DNA of 64,000 bases from Posidonia oceanica. Taxonomy: Eukaryota > Streptophyta > Magnoliopsida > Alismatales > Posidoniaceae. A model generated the notes under the pieces. The model made no database searches. It was given only the letters and a program-made list of their open reading frames with translations, and was not told where the DNA came from. The stretch covers positions 372,001 through 436,000 of the forward strand of contig JAZBRS010000044.1 in assembly GCA_037176725.1 (NCBI GenBank). The letters run 5' to 3'. Of the stretch, positions 1-10,240 are shown one piece after another. A program made the translations under genes and the position numbers. The number at the start of each line of letters is the position of its first letter. Position 1 is the stretch's first letter.

Positions 1-543
1 ATCACCTTTGTTACACAGAAGTCAATGGAAGGCCAAGCCATGGCAGATCATCTGGCTGACTTCCCACTGCCTGAATATCAGCCGCTGCAGACACAGTTCC
101 CTGATGAGGACATCTTATTTGCCATGGAGGATTCAGAGCAGAAGGATCCCGAGGACGAACTACAGTGGCATCTGTACTTCGATGGCGTAGTCAATAGAAG
201 AGGTGGAGGCATCGGTGCTGTTTTAGCAACGCCCCAGGGAGAGCTGATCCCATTTGCAAGGAAGATGACCTTCCCCTGCACCAACAATGAGGTAGAGTAT
301 GAAGCATGCATTTTGGGACTGCAAGTCACACTCGAGCATGATGTGCGAAAGCTGCATGTACACGGAGATGCGATGCTAGTCATCTCCCAGGTCAACGGCG
401 ATTGGAAGACCAAGGACCCTAAGCTGGTGCCATACCATGAATGCCTGCTGAAGCTCATTGAACACTTTGGAGAAATCCACTTCACTTTTATGAGTAGAGC
501 TAAGAATGCCTATGCAGATGCTCTGGCAACCTTAGCATCTTAG
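1..543 (+). pseudogene. pol: E1 pol: archaeal-type RNase H domain (second RNase H of Tat elements)
   Basis: The reading frame is open from base 1, so it continues from upstream pol. After a short linker (VTQK...ADHLADFPL) comes a full aRNase H fold signature: YFDG with Asp at 181-183, the TNNEVEYEA block with Glu at 295-297, HGDAML with Asp at 367-369, and YADALATLAS with Asp at 517-519. This matches the DEDD set of the extra RNase H acquired by Tat-clade Ty3/gypsy elements. The enzyme degrades the RNA strand of the RNA/DNA hybrid during reverse transcription. An in-frame TAG at 541-543 and another near 595 break the link to integrase, so the polyprotein is dead unless read through. Confidence 0.85.
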
Positions 544-1309
544 CTCTCTATACCCGAGTATCGTGCAGTGGACGTATCAATCACCCGTGTGCAATAGCCC
601 ACACACTGCATGAGCATCGAGGAAGCGGGTCCAGCAGAGGAACTATCGTGGTACCATGACATCAAGGTCTTCCTAGAATCTAGCAACCTCCCGCCTTACG
701 CCTCAGTAGCAGACAGAAAGACTTTGGCACGTCTGGCGTCAAAATATGTGATGGGAGCAAGACATCTGTACAAAAGATCTTACAACCAGATGCTCCTACG
801 CTGCGTAGGCAAGAAGGAGGCCGACACACTGATGCTCCAAGTCCATGTAGGGACCTGCGGCCCTCACATGAACGGTGTGTTGCTGGCCAAGAAGATTATG
901 CTTCAAGGCTACTTTTGGTCAACCATGGAGGCAAACTGCTGTCAGTTTGTATGCAAGTGCCATAGCTGCCAAATCCATGGAAACTTCATACACGCTCCCC
1001 CACAGCAATTGCACAGCATGTCATCGCCATGGCCTTTCTCCACCTGGGGGATCGATGTCATCGGTGCCATACATCCAGCAGCCTCCAACGGTCATCGCTT
1101 TATTCTGGTAGCGATCGACTATTTTTCTAAGTGGGTGGAAGCAGCTTCCTACAAGACAGTCACTGCCGCGGCTACGGAGACGTTTATTAGAAACAACATT
1201 ATAGCCTGGTATGGGGTCCCGCACGCGCTCATCTCCGACAATGGCTCAAACTTCATAGCCAAGAGGGTCAAGACTACCTGCAGAGCTTCAACATCAAACA
1301 TCACCGATC
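544..1309 (+). pseudogene. pol: E1 pol: integrase, N-terminal and first core part
   Basis: Same frame as the RNase H. After a linker of about 100 residues come an HHCC zinc-binding module (HVGTCGPH...CKCHSCQ) and the start of the DDE core. The first catalytic Asp is in WGIDVIGAI (1054-1056), followed by FILVAIDYFSKWVEA. The second Asp is in ISDNGSNF (1237-1239). The core is cut after this point by the solo LTR at 1315. The catalytic Glu lies 3.5 kb away at 4792-4794. The family inserts retroelement cDNA into chromosomes. Confidence 0.88.
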
Positions 1310-1314
1310 CTCGC

Positions 1315-4300
1315 TGTAGACACACCATTTTGAACCAAAACCCATTTTCCCATTTATTTTCAGCCCATGCAAACCCTAATTCACCTCTTTTCCTACACCA
1401 AGCCCTTAAACCTAAGCCAAACCCTTTTCCCTTATTTTCAGCATTTCCTACACTGCAAGCCCACAGCCCTCTCTTTTTTTCTTCTCTTTTTTATTTTAGC
1501 CCACTACACTGCAGAGCCCAACCCCCCTTTTCTTCCTTTTTAATTCTCTTTTTATTCCAAGCCCATGATCCGAGCCCAAAGCATTTTACTTCATTTTTCT
1601 CCCCTTCTTCATACACTGCACGATCACCATTTTGCCACAGCACCTTCACACCTTTGGCAGCCTCCTGTGACCTCCTCCTGCATGACCCACGACCTCTGCA
1701 AATTCCCTCCACCTCAGCCTCCTGCCGTTACTCCCTCCTTAGCCGTCGATGTGGATTTGAGATCCACACCAACGGCATCCGATCCACCTCCACCTCAATA
1801 AAATAGTTTTTTCCATTTCCTTCACCCGGCTGGGCGATTCCATTCCTTCAGCCCCCTGGACAATTGGCTTGCTTCCCCACAGTTGCAGCTGTGCCAAGCA
1901 TTCCTTGGCTCTCCTCCTTCGCGTCCCAAGCCGCAGTAGCAACACAGCAGCTACACTTGTAGCAAACCAAACTTCCACAGAGCTTCCCATTTTCCTCTAC
2001 ACAACACAGAAGCCTCCACTAACATCTCCTCCACCTTCCTGAGGTCTTCACCAACCCAGAGAGAGATTCCACTAGCTCAGAGAGAGCCACACACCGGAAA
2101 AGGAACCCAGAAATTCCAGTGAGACCCAAAATCCATTTCTCAGTTTCACAGCAGCAAACAAACTTCTAGTTGGTTCCACACCTCTGCCGGACCACCAGCA
2201 ACTCACGTCGATTGCCTTACGCCGCCGTCGACGTCTGCAGTGCCTCTCCGACCTCTCACAGGACTGCCGCACCCAACCGAGGTCGGCAGCACGCTCCGGC
2301 CATCTTCGAAGGTAACGAAACTTACTTTTGAATTCCCCGCATTCCATACTTGCTTCCTAGGCATTTTATTTTGGGTTTCAGGCCGTCTGTTGAGTTTTGG
2401 TCTCCGCCGTCTCCGGTCTTCGTCTCCGGTGCCGACCGACAGCTGCCGCCATCCTCTGCTGCACCAGACCTCCGCCGCTTCTCTAGACCTTCCCCCGAGC
2501 ACCGCCGGAGCACCAGCGACGCGCTCCAGCCCTGCTCGACCGTCCTTCACTGCCTCCTGCGCTCGCTCCGCCTCCAGCAGCCACCGCAGCCACCCACCGA
2601 CGCCGCCAGGCCACTCCGGTCACTATCGCGCGCTGCTGGGACCACCACTGTAGTCCGACGCGTCGCCTCCAGCCTCCGGACGCTGCTGCCTGCCCTCCTT
2701 CTCGCCGGACAGCTGCCGCAGCCACCTCCTTCTCCGCCGTAATGCTGCAGCAGCTCGAGGGCTACTGTAGCACTGTAGCGTTTAGTTTTTAAAGTTTTAT
2801 TTAAGTTTTGGTTTGAAATTGAAATAAAGCCCTCCTGTTTATTTAGTTTACTTTCCAGTCCTTTTTCAATTGATCAAGTCATTTAATCTGCATTTATAAT
2901 CTTATTGCATTGAATTAAATGTCTGCATGTTTTAAGAATTGCATTTAGGTCCTATTTGCTTTCAACTGTGATTTAAATGTGTTTTTAAACTATATTACAT
3001 TGCAGAAAAGCCTTGTGATTTAGTTTATTTGCATTTTAGTCCAACTGCATACATTCATTCATTTAAATGAACTTTTAAACTATATTGCATTACTATTAAG
3101 TCCTCCAATTTTGCATATTTGCATGTCAGTCCCTCATGCATTCATTTAATCATTTAAATCATATTGCATTACTGTTAAGTCTTCCAATTTTGCATATTTG
3201 CATGTCAGTCCTTCATGCATACATTTAATCATTTAAGTGAGCATTTAAATCATATTGCATTGCCGTTAAGTCCCACAGTTTTGCATATTTGCACATAGGT
3301 CCTTTTGCATGCATTTAATCAATTAAATGAGCATTTAAATCATATTGCATTGCTGTTAAGTCCCACAGTTTTGCATATTTGCACATAGGTCCTTTTGCAT
3401 GCATTTAATCAATTAAATGAGCATTTAAATCATATTACATTGCTATTAAATCCTACAGTTTTGCATATTTGCATATAAGTCCTCTTACATGCATTCATTC
3501 ATTCAAATCACATCAGAACTATATTGCATTCATGCTTGCATTGCATTTTAGTCATGCATTATAGTTTTACTGCACATAGGTCCTGCACATAGGTCCTGCA
3601 GTTGCATGCATACATCATTTCTGACATTGCATTTCAGTCCTTGCATGCTTCCTATATTGCATCTTAGTCCTTATCACATTTAGGACTTTACTTTATTGCA
3701 TTGCATGCATCTGTCATGACATTGCATTTAAGCCCTTGCATTTCGCCATATTGCATCATGGTCCTTATTGCGTTTAGGATTCTACCTTATTGCATTGCAT
3801 GCATGTTACACACATGGACATATTGCATGTAGCTCCTTACATTTGCCATATTGCATATAGCCCCCTACATTCTGCCATATTTGCATATAGCTCCCTACAT
3901 TTTGGTCATATTGCATTTAGACCCTGCACTTGGCCCCTATTGCATCAGATCATCAATTCAATGCCCATATAAGCCACTGCATATCATTCATTGCATCATG
4001 ACTTGCATTACATGCATTGTTTTCCCGATCAGTCTTCTCGAGCATATAGATTAGGCTTTACCGGTCGATTTCCCCTTTCCTTGCCGCATCCTTGCATTGC
4101 ATGGTTTTCCCGTCGGTGTTTTGTTTTCCCCTGGCATGTTGCATCCTTGCATTGAATGGTTTTCCTCCGATGTTTTGTTTCCTGCCTGCATTGCATCTAG
4201 GGCGATGATGATTACTGTTTGGAGTTCTTACGAACTAGGGCCCATCCCGTTCGGAACACTGATAGCGCTGCTGAGCACATAGATTGCATGTTTTGTTTTC

Positions 4301-4757
4301 CCTCATGCATCTTGACATTTAAGCATACATTTAAGCATACTAAAGCATTCATGGCATAGCATAGCATTCATTTCACACATGTGAGCGAGATTAGCCTAGA
4401 AAGACCGCTCCTTGGGCTCATGGGGGTACCTAACACCTTCCCCATGTGTAACAGGAGTCCTTACCTTTCTCTAGGCCCGCAAGGACCATTGTGTCTGCAT
4501 CCATTGGCAGGAGTCATTTACTTTAGCATGGCATTGCATCCTTTGCATGTTTTCATACTTTCCTCGATTTTCCTCGTCTCCCGACAATAGACTAGGTGGC
4601 GACTCCCTTTTGCTTTATCTTTGTTTTTCACGCTTCATCGGTGTTTTTGAGTCGAGTTTCCTTCCTCAGATCCACTTGCTAATAGCGGCCTTTCATCGGT
4701 CGGTGCACGTGAGCTTTGGCAGCGTGCATGGACGTGCCGATGGACAGGATCGCTACA
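1315..4757 (+). mobile_element. Solo LTR A (3443 bp) inserted in the E1 integrase
   Basis: Starts TGTAGACAC and ends GATCGCTACA, giving 5-bp inverted termini TGTAG/CTACA. It is flanked by CTCGC at 1310-1314 and 4758-4762, a 5-bp TSD. Integrase sequence resumes exactly after the second copy. No PBS, PPT or coding region is inside, so this is one LTR left by LTR-LTR recombination. Inside, in order: a C-rich block (about 2040-2740), an AT-rich zone of TTGCAT phrases with a 90-bp tandem repeat (2880-4060), a conserved block around 4200-4290 shared with solo LTR B, a conserved hairpin (4419-4446), and TGGCGACTCC (4597-4606). Long proline/serine-rich frames in the C-rich block are not recognisable proteins. 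Confidence 0.9.
3083..3500 (+). repeat. ~90-bp tandem repeat inside solo LTR A
   Basis: Five head-to-tail units start at 3083, 3163, 3254, 3344 and 3434 (spacings 80, 91, 90, 90). Each begins with a form of ATTGCATTRCTGTTAAGTCC and carries TTTGCATATTTGCA followed by a GTCC phrase. The third and fourth units are almost identical. Confidence 0.85.
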
Positions 4758-4762
4758 CTCGC

Positions 4763-5334
4763 CTTATCGGCCACAGATGAATGGCGCAGTGGAGTCTGCC
4801 AACAAAAATCTTGTCAAGATCTTGAAAAAAATGGCAAAGACTCAGAAGGACTGGCATGACAAGCTTCTATACGCACTCTAGGCATACAGGACATCAGTCC
4901 GGACCTTGACAGGAGCAACCCCGTACTCGCTGGTGTACAGCATGGAAGCAGTACTACCTGTTTAAGTAGATCCCTTCACTGCAGATCCTACGAGAAGCTG
5001 AACTGGAAGAAGTAGAATGGGTCGAAGACCGCTGCATCCAGTTGAACCTGATTGATGAGCATAGGCTGCAGGCCATGCATCATGCATAGTGTTATCAGAA
5101 GCGTTCGGCTAGAGCATACCAGAAGAAGGTTAGGCCCAGAAGCTTCTATCCAGGGGACTTCGTCCTTCGAGCCATCCATCTCCCCGACGGTCGAGGCAAA
5201 TTCCGGTCCAACTGGCATGGCCCCTTTCTGATCAAGCGGGTCTTCTCCAGCGGTGCAGCGGTCCTTGAGGACATGGACTAGGTCGAGCAGTCAAAATCGG
5301 TCAACTCGTGCTACCTCAAGAAATACTACCAGTA
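4763..5334 (+). pseudogene. pol: E1 pol: integrase, remainder of core and C-terminal domain
   Basis: Resumes the integrase at the base after the second TSD copy. It carries the third catalytic residue in NGAVESANKNL (Glu 4792-4794), the ATPYSLVYSMEAVLP block typical of plant Ty3/gypsy integrases, and a C-terminal GDFVLRAIHLPDGRGKF/NWHGPF region. Damage: TAG replacing the usual Trp near 4879, TAA near 4963, a frameshift near 4975, TAG near 5087 and TAG near 5279. Pol ends about 5334. Confidence 0.85.
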
Positions 5335-6536
5335 GCCCGCCGCTGTTACCTTGCAGAGTCCCCACTCCCACTTCTTGCATTTCACTTTCCCATGCATTTT
5401 AGTTTTAGTCATGTTTATTCATCAGAAAAAACAAAAGAGGGAGATGTAAATGTATTATGTGCATTACAATTATAGCCCGATGACGAAAATCGGAGATGCT
5501 TGCCTGCTCTGGAAGAAGTACCCTCTACCTCACCTGACACTACTTAGATATCCTAACCAGTGAGGGAGCCACCATCCAGTGAGGACAGACGAAATGTCCA
5601 AACCCCCCTAGGACTTACACTTCCAGAGGGAGATAAAATGCTAGGGTGTGAGAGAGTGTGAGCAAAACACACATGTCTGAGCCTGGGCACCAAAAAAAAG
5701 AGAGAAGATAGAAGGCGAAGACAAAAGTAGGCCCTAGAGATAGAGGCGAGTAGCGTGACCCTGTCCCTCCAAATTACCTTGGAGAGGAGTCGAAGTTCGC
5801 GCCTGGGGAACCCTCAAATCTCACAGGACCTAGCCGCCCCTGTCCAGCAGCAACTCCCCTACCCCAAGCCAGGCGCCTTTTACTTCCAAGTCAGGGATGG
5901 GGAAGCCTGTATGCCTATGTGGGAGTAAAAGAAAAAGATTGAAAAATGAAAAGAGTAGGTGTAGGTCCTTAAGGGTTTGGCATGAAGCCTGTCCTCACCT
6001 CATCGCCACCTTAACACTGAAACCACCACCTGTTTCGGAGTGCCACCAACAGTTAGGAATCTGAGTAGAGTCTGGTGAGTCAGAGACTGCTCCTTTCCTT
6101 TGCAGTAGGCACCAAGCACTCCATATGCTGAGGGTAATAGAAATTTAGCATAGATCATGCATGCATCCATATACTATCAAATCATCCCTCTTGCCCTTTT
6201 CCTCCCACTCTGCAAGGCTCAGCTCGGCATTGGGACAGTACTTCTGCCTAGGCAGGTTGATCGCCTTTGAGCCTCAGAGCAGTCTATCACTATCAGCGTA
6301 GCAGCTCAAGGAATATATCAATAGTCAGAGACAGGGCAGTCACTTCAGGGACAGCAGGACAACCTTGGTACCTTAGGGTTCCTTAGGGGCCGTTGGGCCT
6401 GCGCAATCAGACACCGTCCCTTTTTGCTTGCTCCCCACACTGGGAGATGAGCTATGGCTCCGTGGCTTCATCACCCGCTTCCTAGGCAACTGATCTTCAC
6501 TCACGGCCGGACGACTGTTGCAATCGAGGTTGCTGA
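5335..6536 (+). other. E1 region between pol and the extra ORF; no gene seen
   Basis: Non-coding. It contains a purine-rich stretch (about 5425-5450) and a hairpin, CCGAT-GACGAAA-ATCGG (5477-5493). A block around 5460-5680 matches E3 at about 41325-41520, with CTGATGACGAAAATCG and the CTACCT and AGAGGGAGA phrases kept. The match in a different element marks this as a conserved part of the family's 3' UTR. Confidence 0.6.
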
Positions 6537-7203
6537 GATTGCACTTGTTGTGGTGACCCGGCAAATCGACTGGCACCTGTTGTCCTAGTAGAAACCTATC
6601 GCAGGCTGGATCGCATTTCACACCACTACCGCCACTTCCACAGCTACGGGGCTTTGGTACAGGTTTGGCTGGCCGAACATCTGGAAATAGACATTCTGCG
6701 CCCCCAGAGGCAAGCATTTGAGACATACTGCAGTAGCGGCCACGCCAAGACTATCAAGAGTGTCCGCGAAGAATATGAAAAGCTATCAAAGCTAACAGAT
6801 GATACAGTGACTGGCGTATCATCCCATCTGCAGCTGAGCCATTCATTGTCTTCTTCGGCACCCACGACATGCGACTAGTTGTGCTGTTGGGATTCACCGA
6901 AGGTGTGGAGTATCATCCTATCCAGGTCATGCGGCAGTTCGGTTTCCGACAAGGGGCCTTCGTTGACAGCATAGTGCCGAAGCTTCTCCAGCCTTATCCC
7001 CTCAGTACAACTACTACCACAACAGAGCTAGCTGACCTCATGTGCCACGGAGTGCAATCAACGGACATTGCAGCTATACGAGGCTCAGGATGCACCCTCG
7101 AGTATATAACTGAGGTACATGGGCTCTGGCCCATCATTGAGATACCATCTGGCGTGCCTCTGTTCCCTGATTCCAGGAAGTCTAAGAAGCCTCGGACCAG
7201 CTA
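6537..7203 (+). pseudogene. DUF7745 / plant-mobile-domain-like ORF captured downstream of pol
   Basis: The frame is open from 6537 and reads LVETYRRLDRISHHYRHF, then GALVQVWLAEHLEI. A one-base frameshift near 6820 moves it to the frame with WRIIPSAAEPFIVF, LVVLLGFTEGVEYHP and IQVMRQFGFRQ, ending KKPRTS and a stop at 7202-7204. The ETYR...QVWLAEHL and RQFG..Q signatures resemble plant DUF7745 / aminotransferase-like plant mobile domain proteins, which are known in and near plant transposable elements. Position and strand fit an additional ORF between pol and the 3' LTR, as described for some Tat-lineage elements. Domain naming is from memory of family signatures. Function is unknown. Confidence 0.55.
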
Positions 7204-7204
7204 G

Positions 7205-7848
7205 GGCACTTGCGCAGTTGTGCGCTTTATCTAAGTCTTGTTGTATCTTGCTCTGCCCAACTGTGGGCATGTAATCAAGACCTGAATCAATGCAATGATG
7301 TTTTGTTGTGCCAATTGCTTGTATGTTGAGTTGTCTTCCATACACATCCTCGCACAACCTTGGCCTTGAGCCGTTTGTCCAAGTTTGCAGTTAGAACGCT
7401 GCTTCAATTTCGCACATCGTACCCCTCAGAACCACGAGGAAGGCACTATCAGATCCTGACAGCTTGCAAATATAGAAGCAACTGCCAGTACTCTCAACGC
7501 CAAGGAAGGCTACAAGAAAACCCCGCATTCCTTCAAGGTGCTAGAATCTCTGCAGATCAATGTCGTCAAGTCGAGCAAGGCCACCGAGCTCTCCCGGCCA
7601 GATGTTCGCCAGGCTGGTAACCCTAACTACTCGTTTGGCAAGCGCGTCAGCCTTGTCTATATCTGTCACTTTTCGATGCCAAGGGCACTTCGGCTGTCCC
7701 CTGGTATCCTCCCTGATACTAGGGGCATCATTTTGCTGCCCCATGGTATCACACCTCCAGCTACATCCGGGCTGACACGCCCAGCTGTCGCGGGCCCATC
7801 CGTGATTTTTGCTCTGCCTTCGGGTTTTGGGGCCCCTATCTCCTTTGT
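7205..7848 (+). other. E1 3' UTR with a double-stem hairpin cassette
   Basis: No gene seen. At 7675-7729 lies a nested hairpin. The outer stem is GATGCC (7675-7680) with GGCATC (7724-7729). The inner stem is CTGGTATC (7701-7708) with GATACTAG (7715-7722). The same cassette recurs at 24755-24811 in E1 and twice in E3. Just upstream, GGCTGGTAACCCTAACTACT (about 7612) is a relative of the short hairpins found in the rest of the UTR. Confidence 0.6.
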
Positions 7849-9920
7849 GGTTGATAAGTTTGAAACTTATCAGCATTTCCACCCTTTGCGGTCGATGGGT
7901 CCGAAACCTATCATCTATCTCCCTTTGCGGTCGATGGGTCCGGAACCTATCACTTATCATATCACCCTTTGCGGTCGATGGGTCCGAAACCTATCATCTA
8001 TGAGCAACCCATGCGACCGATAGGTCCGAAACCTATCATTTGCCAGCATCCCTTTTGCAGCCGATGGGTCTGAAACCCATCATTTATCAGCTCTCTTGTG
8101 GTCGATGGGTCCGAAACCTATCACTTGTCGAATCATCCCTTGCGGTCGATGGGTCCGAAACCTATCGCTTATCGTATCATCCTTTGCAGTCGATGGGTCT
8201 GAAACCTATCGTTCATCATCAACAATCTCTTGCGGTCGATGGGTCCGAAACCTATCATTTGTCACATCGTGCATCGCTTTCGGTTGATAGGACTGTAAAC
8301 TATCACTTCCGGTTGATAAGACCGTAAACTATCTGATATTGGTTGATAAACCTGAAAGTTTATCATACCAATCTATCGCTTCCGATTGATAGGACCGTAA
8401 ACTATCCGATCCTGGTTGATAAACCTAAAAGTTTATCATACCAATCTATCGCTTTCGGTTGATAGGACCGTAAACTATCTGATCCTGGTTGATAAACCTG
8501 AAAGTTTATCATACCAATCTATCGCTTTCGGTTGATAGGACCGTAAACTGTCGCTTCCGGTTGGTAAGACCGTAAGCTATCTGATCCTGGTTGATAAACC
8601 TGAAAGTTTATCATACCAATCTATCGCTTCCGGTTGATGGGACCGTAAACTATCTGATTCTGGTTGATAAACCTGAAAGTTTATCATACCAATTTATCAC
8701 TTCCGGTTGATAGGACTGTAAACTATCGCTTCTGGTTGATAGGACCGTAAACTATCCGATCCTGGTAGATAAACCTGAAAGTTTATCATACCAATCTATC
8801 GCTTCCGGTTGATAGGACCATAAACTATCCGATCCTGGTTGATAAACCTGAAAGTTTATCATACCAATCTATTGCTTCCGGTTGATAGGACCGTAAACTA
8901 TCTGATCCTGGTTGATAAACTTGAAAGTTTATCATACCAATCTATTGCTTCCGGTTGATAGGACCGTAAACTATCTGATCCTCATTGATAAACCTGAAAG
9001 TTTATCATACCAATCTATCACTTCCGGTTGATAGGACCGTAAACTATCGCTTTCGGTTGATAGGATCGTAAACTATCCGATCCTGGTTGATAAACCTGAA
9101 AGTTTATCATACCAATCTATCGCTTTCGGTTGATAGGACTATAAACTATCCGATCCTGGTTGATAAACTTGAAAGTTTATCATACCAATCTATCGCTTCC
9201 GGTTGATAGGACCGTAAACTATCTGATCCTGGTTGATAAACCTGAAAGTTTATCATACCAATCTATCGCTTCCGGTTGATAGGACCGTAAACTATCGCTT
9301 TCGGTTGATAGGACCGTAAACTATCCGATCCTGGTTGATAAACCTGAAAGTTTATCATACCAATCTATCGCTTCTGGTTGATAGGACCGTAAACTATCTG
9401 ATCCTGGTTGATAAACCTAAAAGTTTATCATACCAATCTATTGCTTCCGGTTGATAGGATCATAAACTATCCAATCCTGGTTGATAAACCTGAAAGTTTA
9501 TTATACCAATCTATCACTTTCGGTTGATAGGACCGTAAACTATCGCTTCCGGTTGATAGGACCGTAAACTATCCGATCCTGGTTAATAAGCCTGAAAGCT
9601 TATTACACCAATCTACCACTTTCGGTTGATAGGATCGTAAACTATTCGATCCTGGTTGATAAACCTGAAGTTTATCATACAAATCTATTGCTTCCGGTTG
9701 ATAGGACCGTAAACTATTTGATCTTGGTTGATAAACTTGAAAGTTTATCATACCAATCTATCGCTTCTGGTTGATAGAACCGTAAACTATCGCTTCCAGT
9801 TAATAGGACCGTAAACTATCGCTTTCGGTTGATAGGACCGTAAACTATCGCTTCCAGTGGATAAGTCCGAAACTTATCACTCTTCCATTGCTTTCCTGGT
9901 CGGTAAGTCCGAAACTTACC
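7849..9920 (+). repeat. ~2.1-kb tandem array of hairpin-forming monomers in the E1 3' UTR
   Basis: First part (7849-8275): units of about 40-57 bp built on GGTCGATGGGTCCGAAACC. Second part (8276-9855): a compound unit of about 73 bp combining GGTTGATAGGACCGTAAAC and GGTTGATAAACCTGAAAG, sometimes with the short unit doubled at about 29-bp spacing. It ends with units like GGATAAGTCCGAAACTTATC. Every unit is a dyad with a conserved central CCGAAA, CCGTAAA or CTGAAA and a varying stem. Short frames in it are artefacts of the repeats. Tandem repeats in the 3' UTR of Tat/Ogre-like elements are known and can seed satellite DNA. Confidence 0.92.
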
Positions 9921-10240
9921 CATCATCCTCCTTTGCGCGACCTCGTTCCGGACGGACGGAGTCACGTTTGCTTTGCCCCCTGTCGGAAGAGAAGATGTCC
10001 CTTCTCTTGCCTTCTCCTCGCGGCAGGAAAAGATACCCCTTTTCTTGCTCGCTCTTTTGCTTGCTCCTTTAGCAGTAGGAAAAGATACCCTTTCCTTGCT
10101 TACTATCGTAGTAGTGAATTGTGCCCCTATTGTTTCACGGTTCTAGCCGTCTGCTTGCTTCCTCAGGCGAGGACAAGCTACCTTTCTTTTCTTCCGAGCT
10201 GGCAGCCCAAACTGCTTGATTGACACCCGTCATAGCTGTC
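9921..10240 (+). other. E1 3' UTR left of solo LTR B
   Basis: Non-coding C/T-rich sequence with repeated AGGAAAAGATACCC phrases (about 10027 and 10078) and GGCAGCCCAAACTGCTTGAT (10201-10220), another short hairpin module. It is cut at 10240 by the solo LTR and continues at 24742. Confidence 0.6.

Noticed and set aside
2240..2742. Pro/Ser-rich ORFs in a GC-rich block
   Set aside because: Inside solo LTR A, with overlapping frames on both strands caused by base composition. No domain.
6373..6726. 117-residue minus-strand ORF
   Set aside because: Antisense to the DUF7745-like frame and its upstream part. Pro/Ser-rich, no domain.
7849..9920. CRISPR-like array (regular dyad repeats)
   Set aside because: The sequence between repeats is itself repeated, the units vary in length, and the context is a plant retrotransposon 3' UTR with no cas genes.
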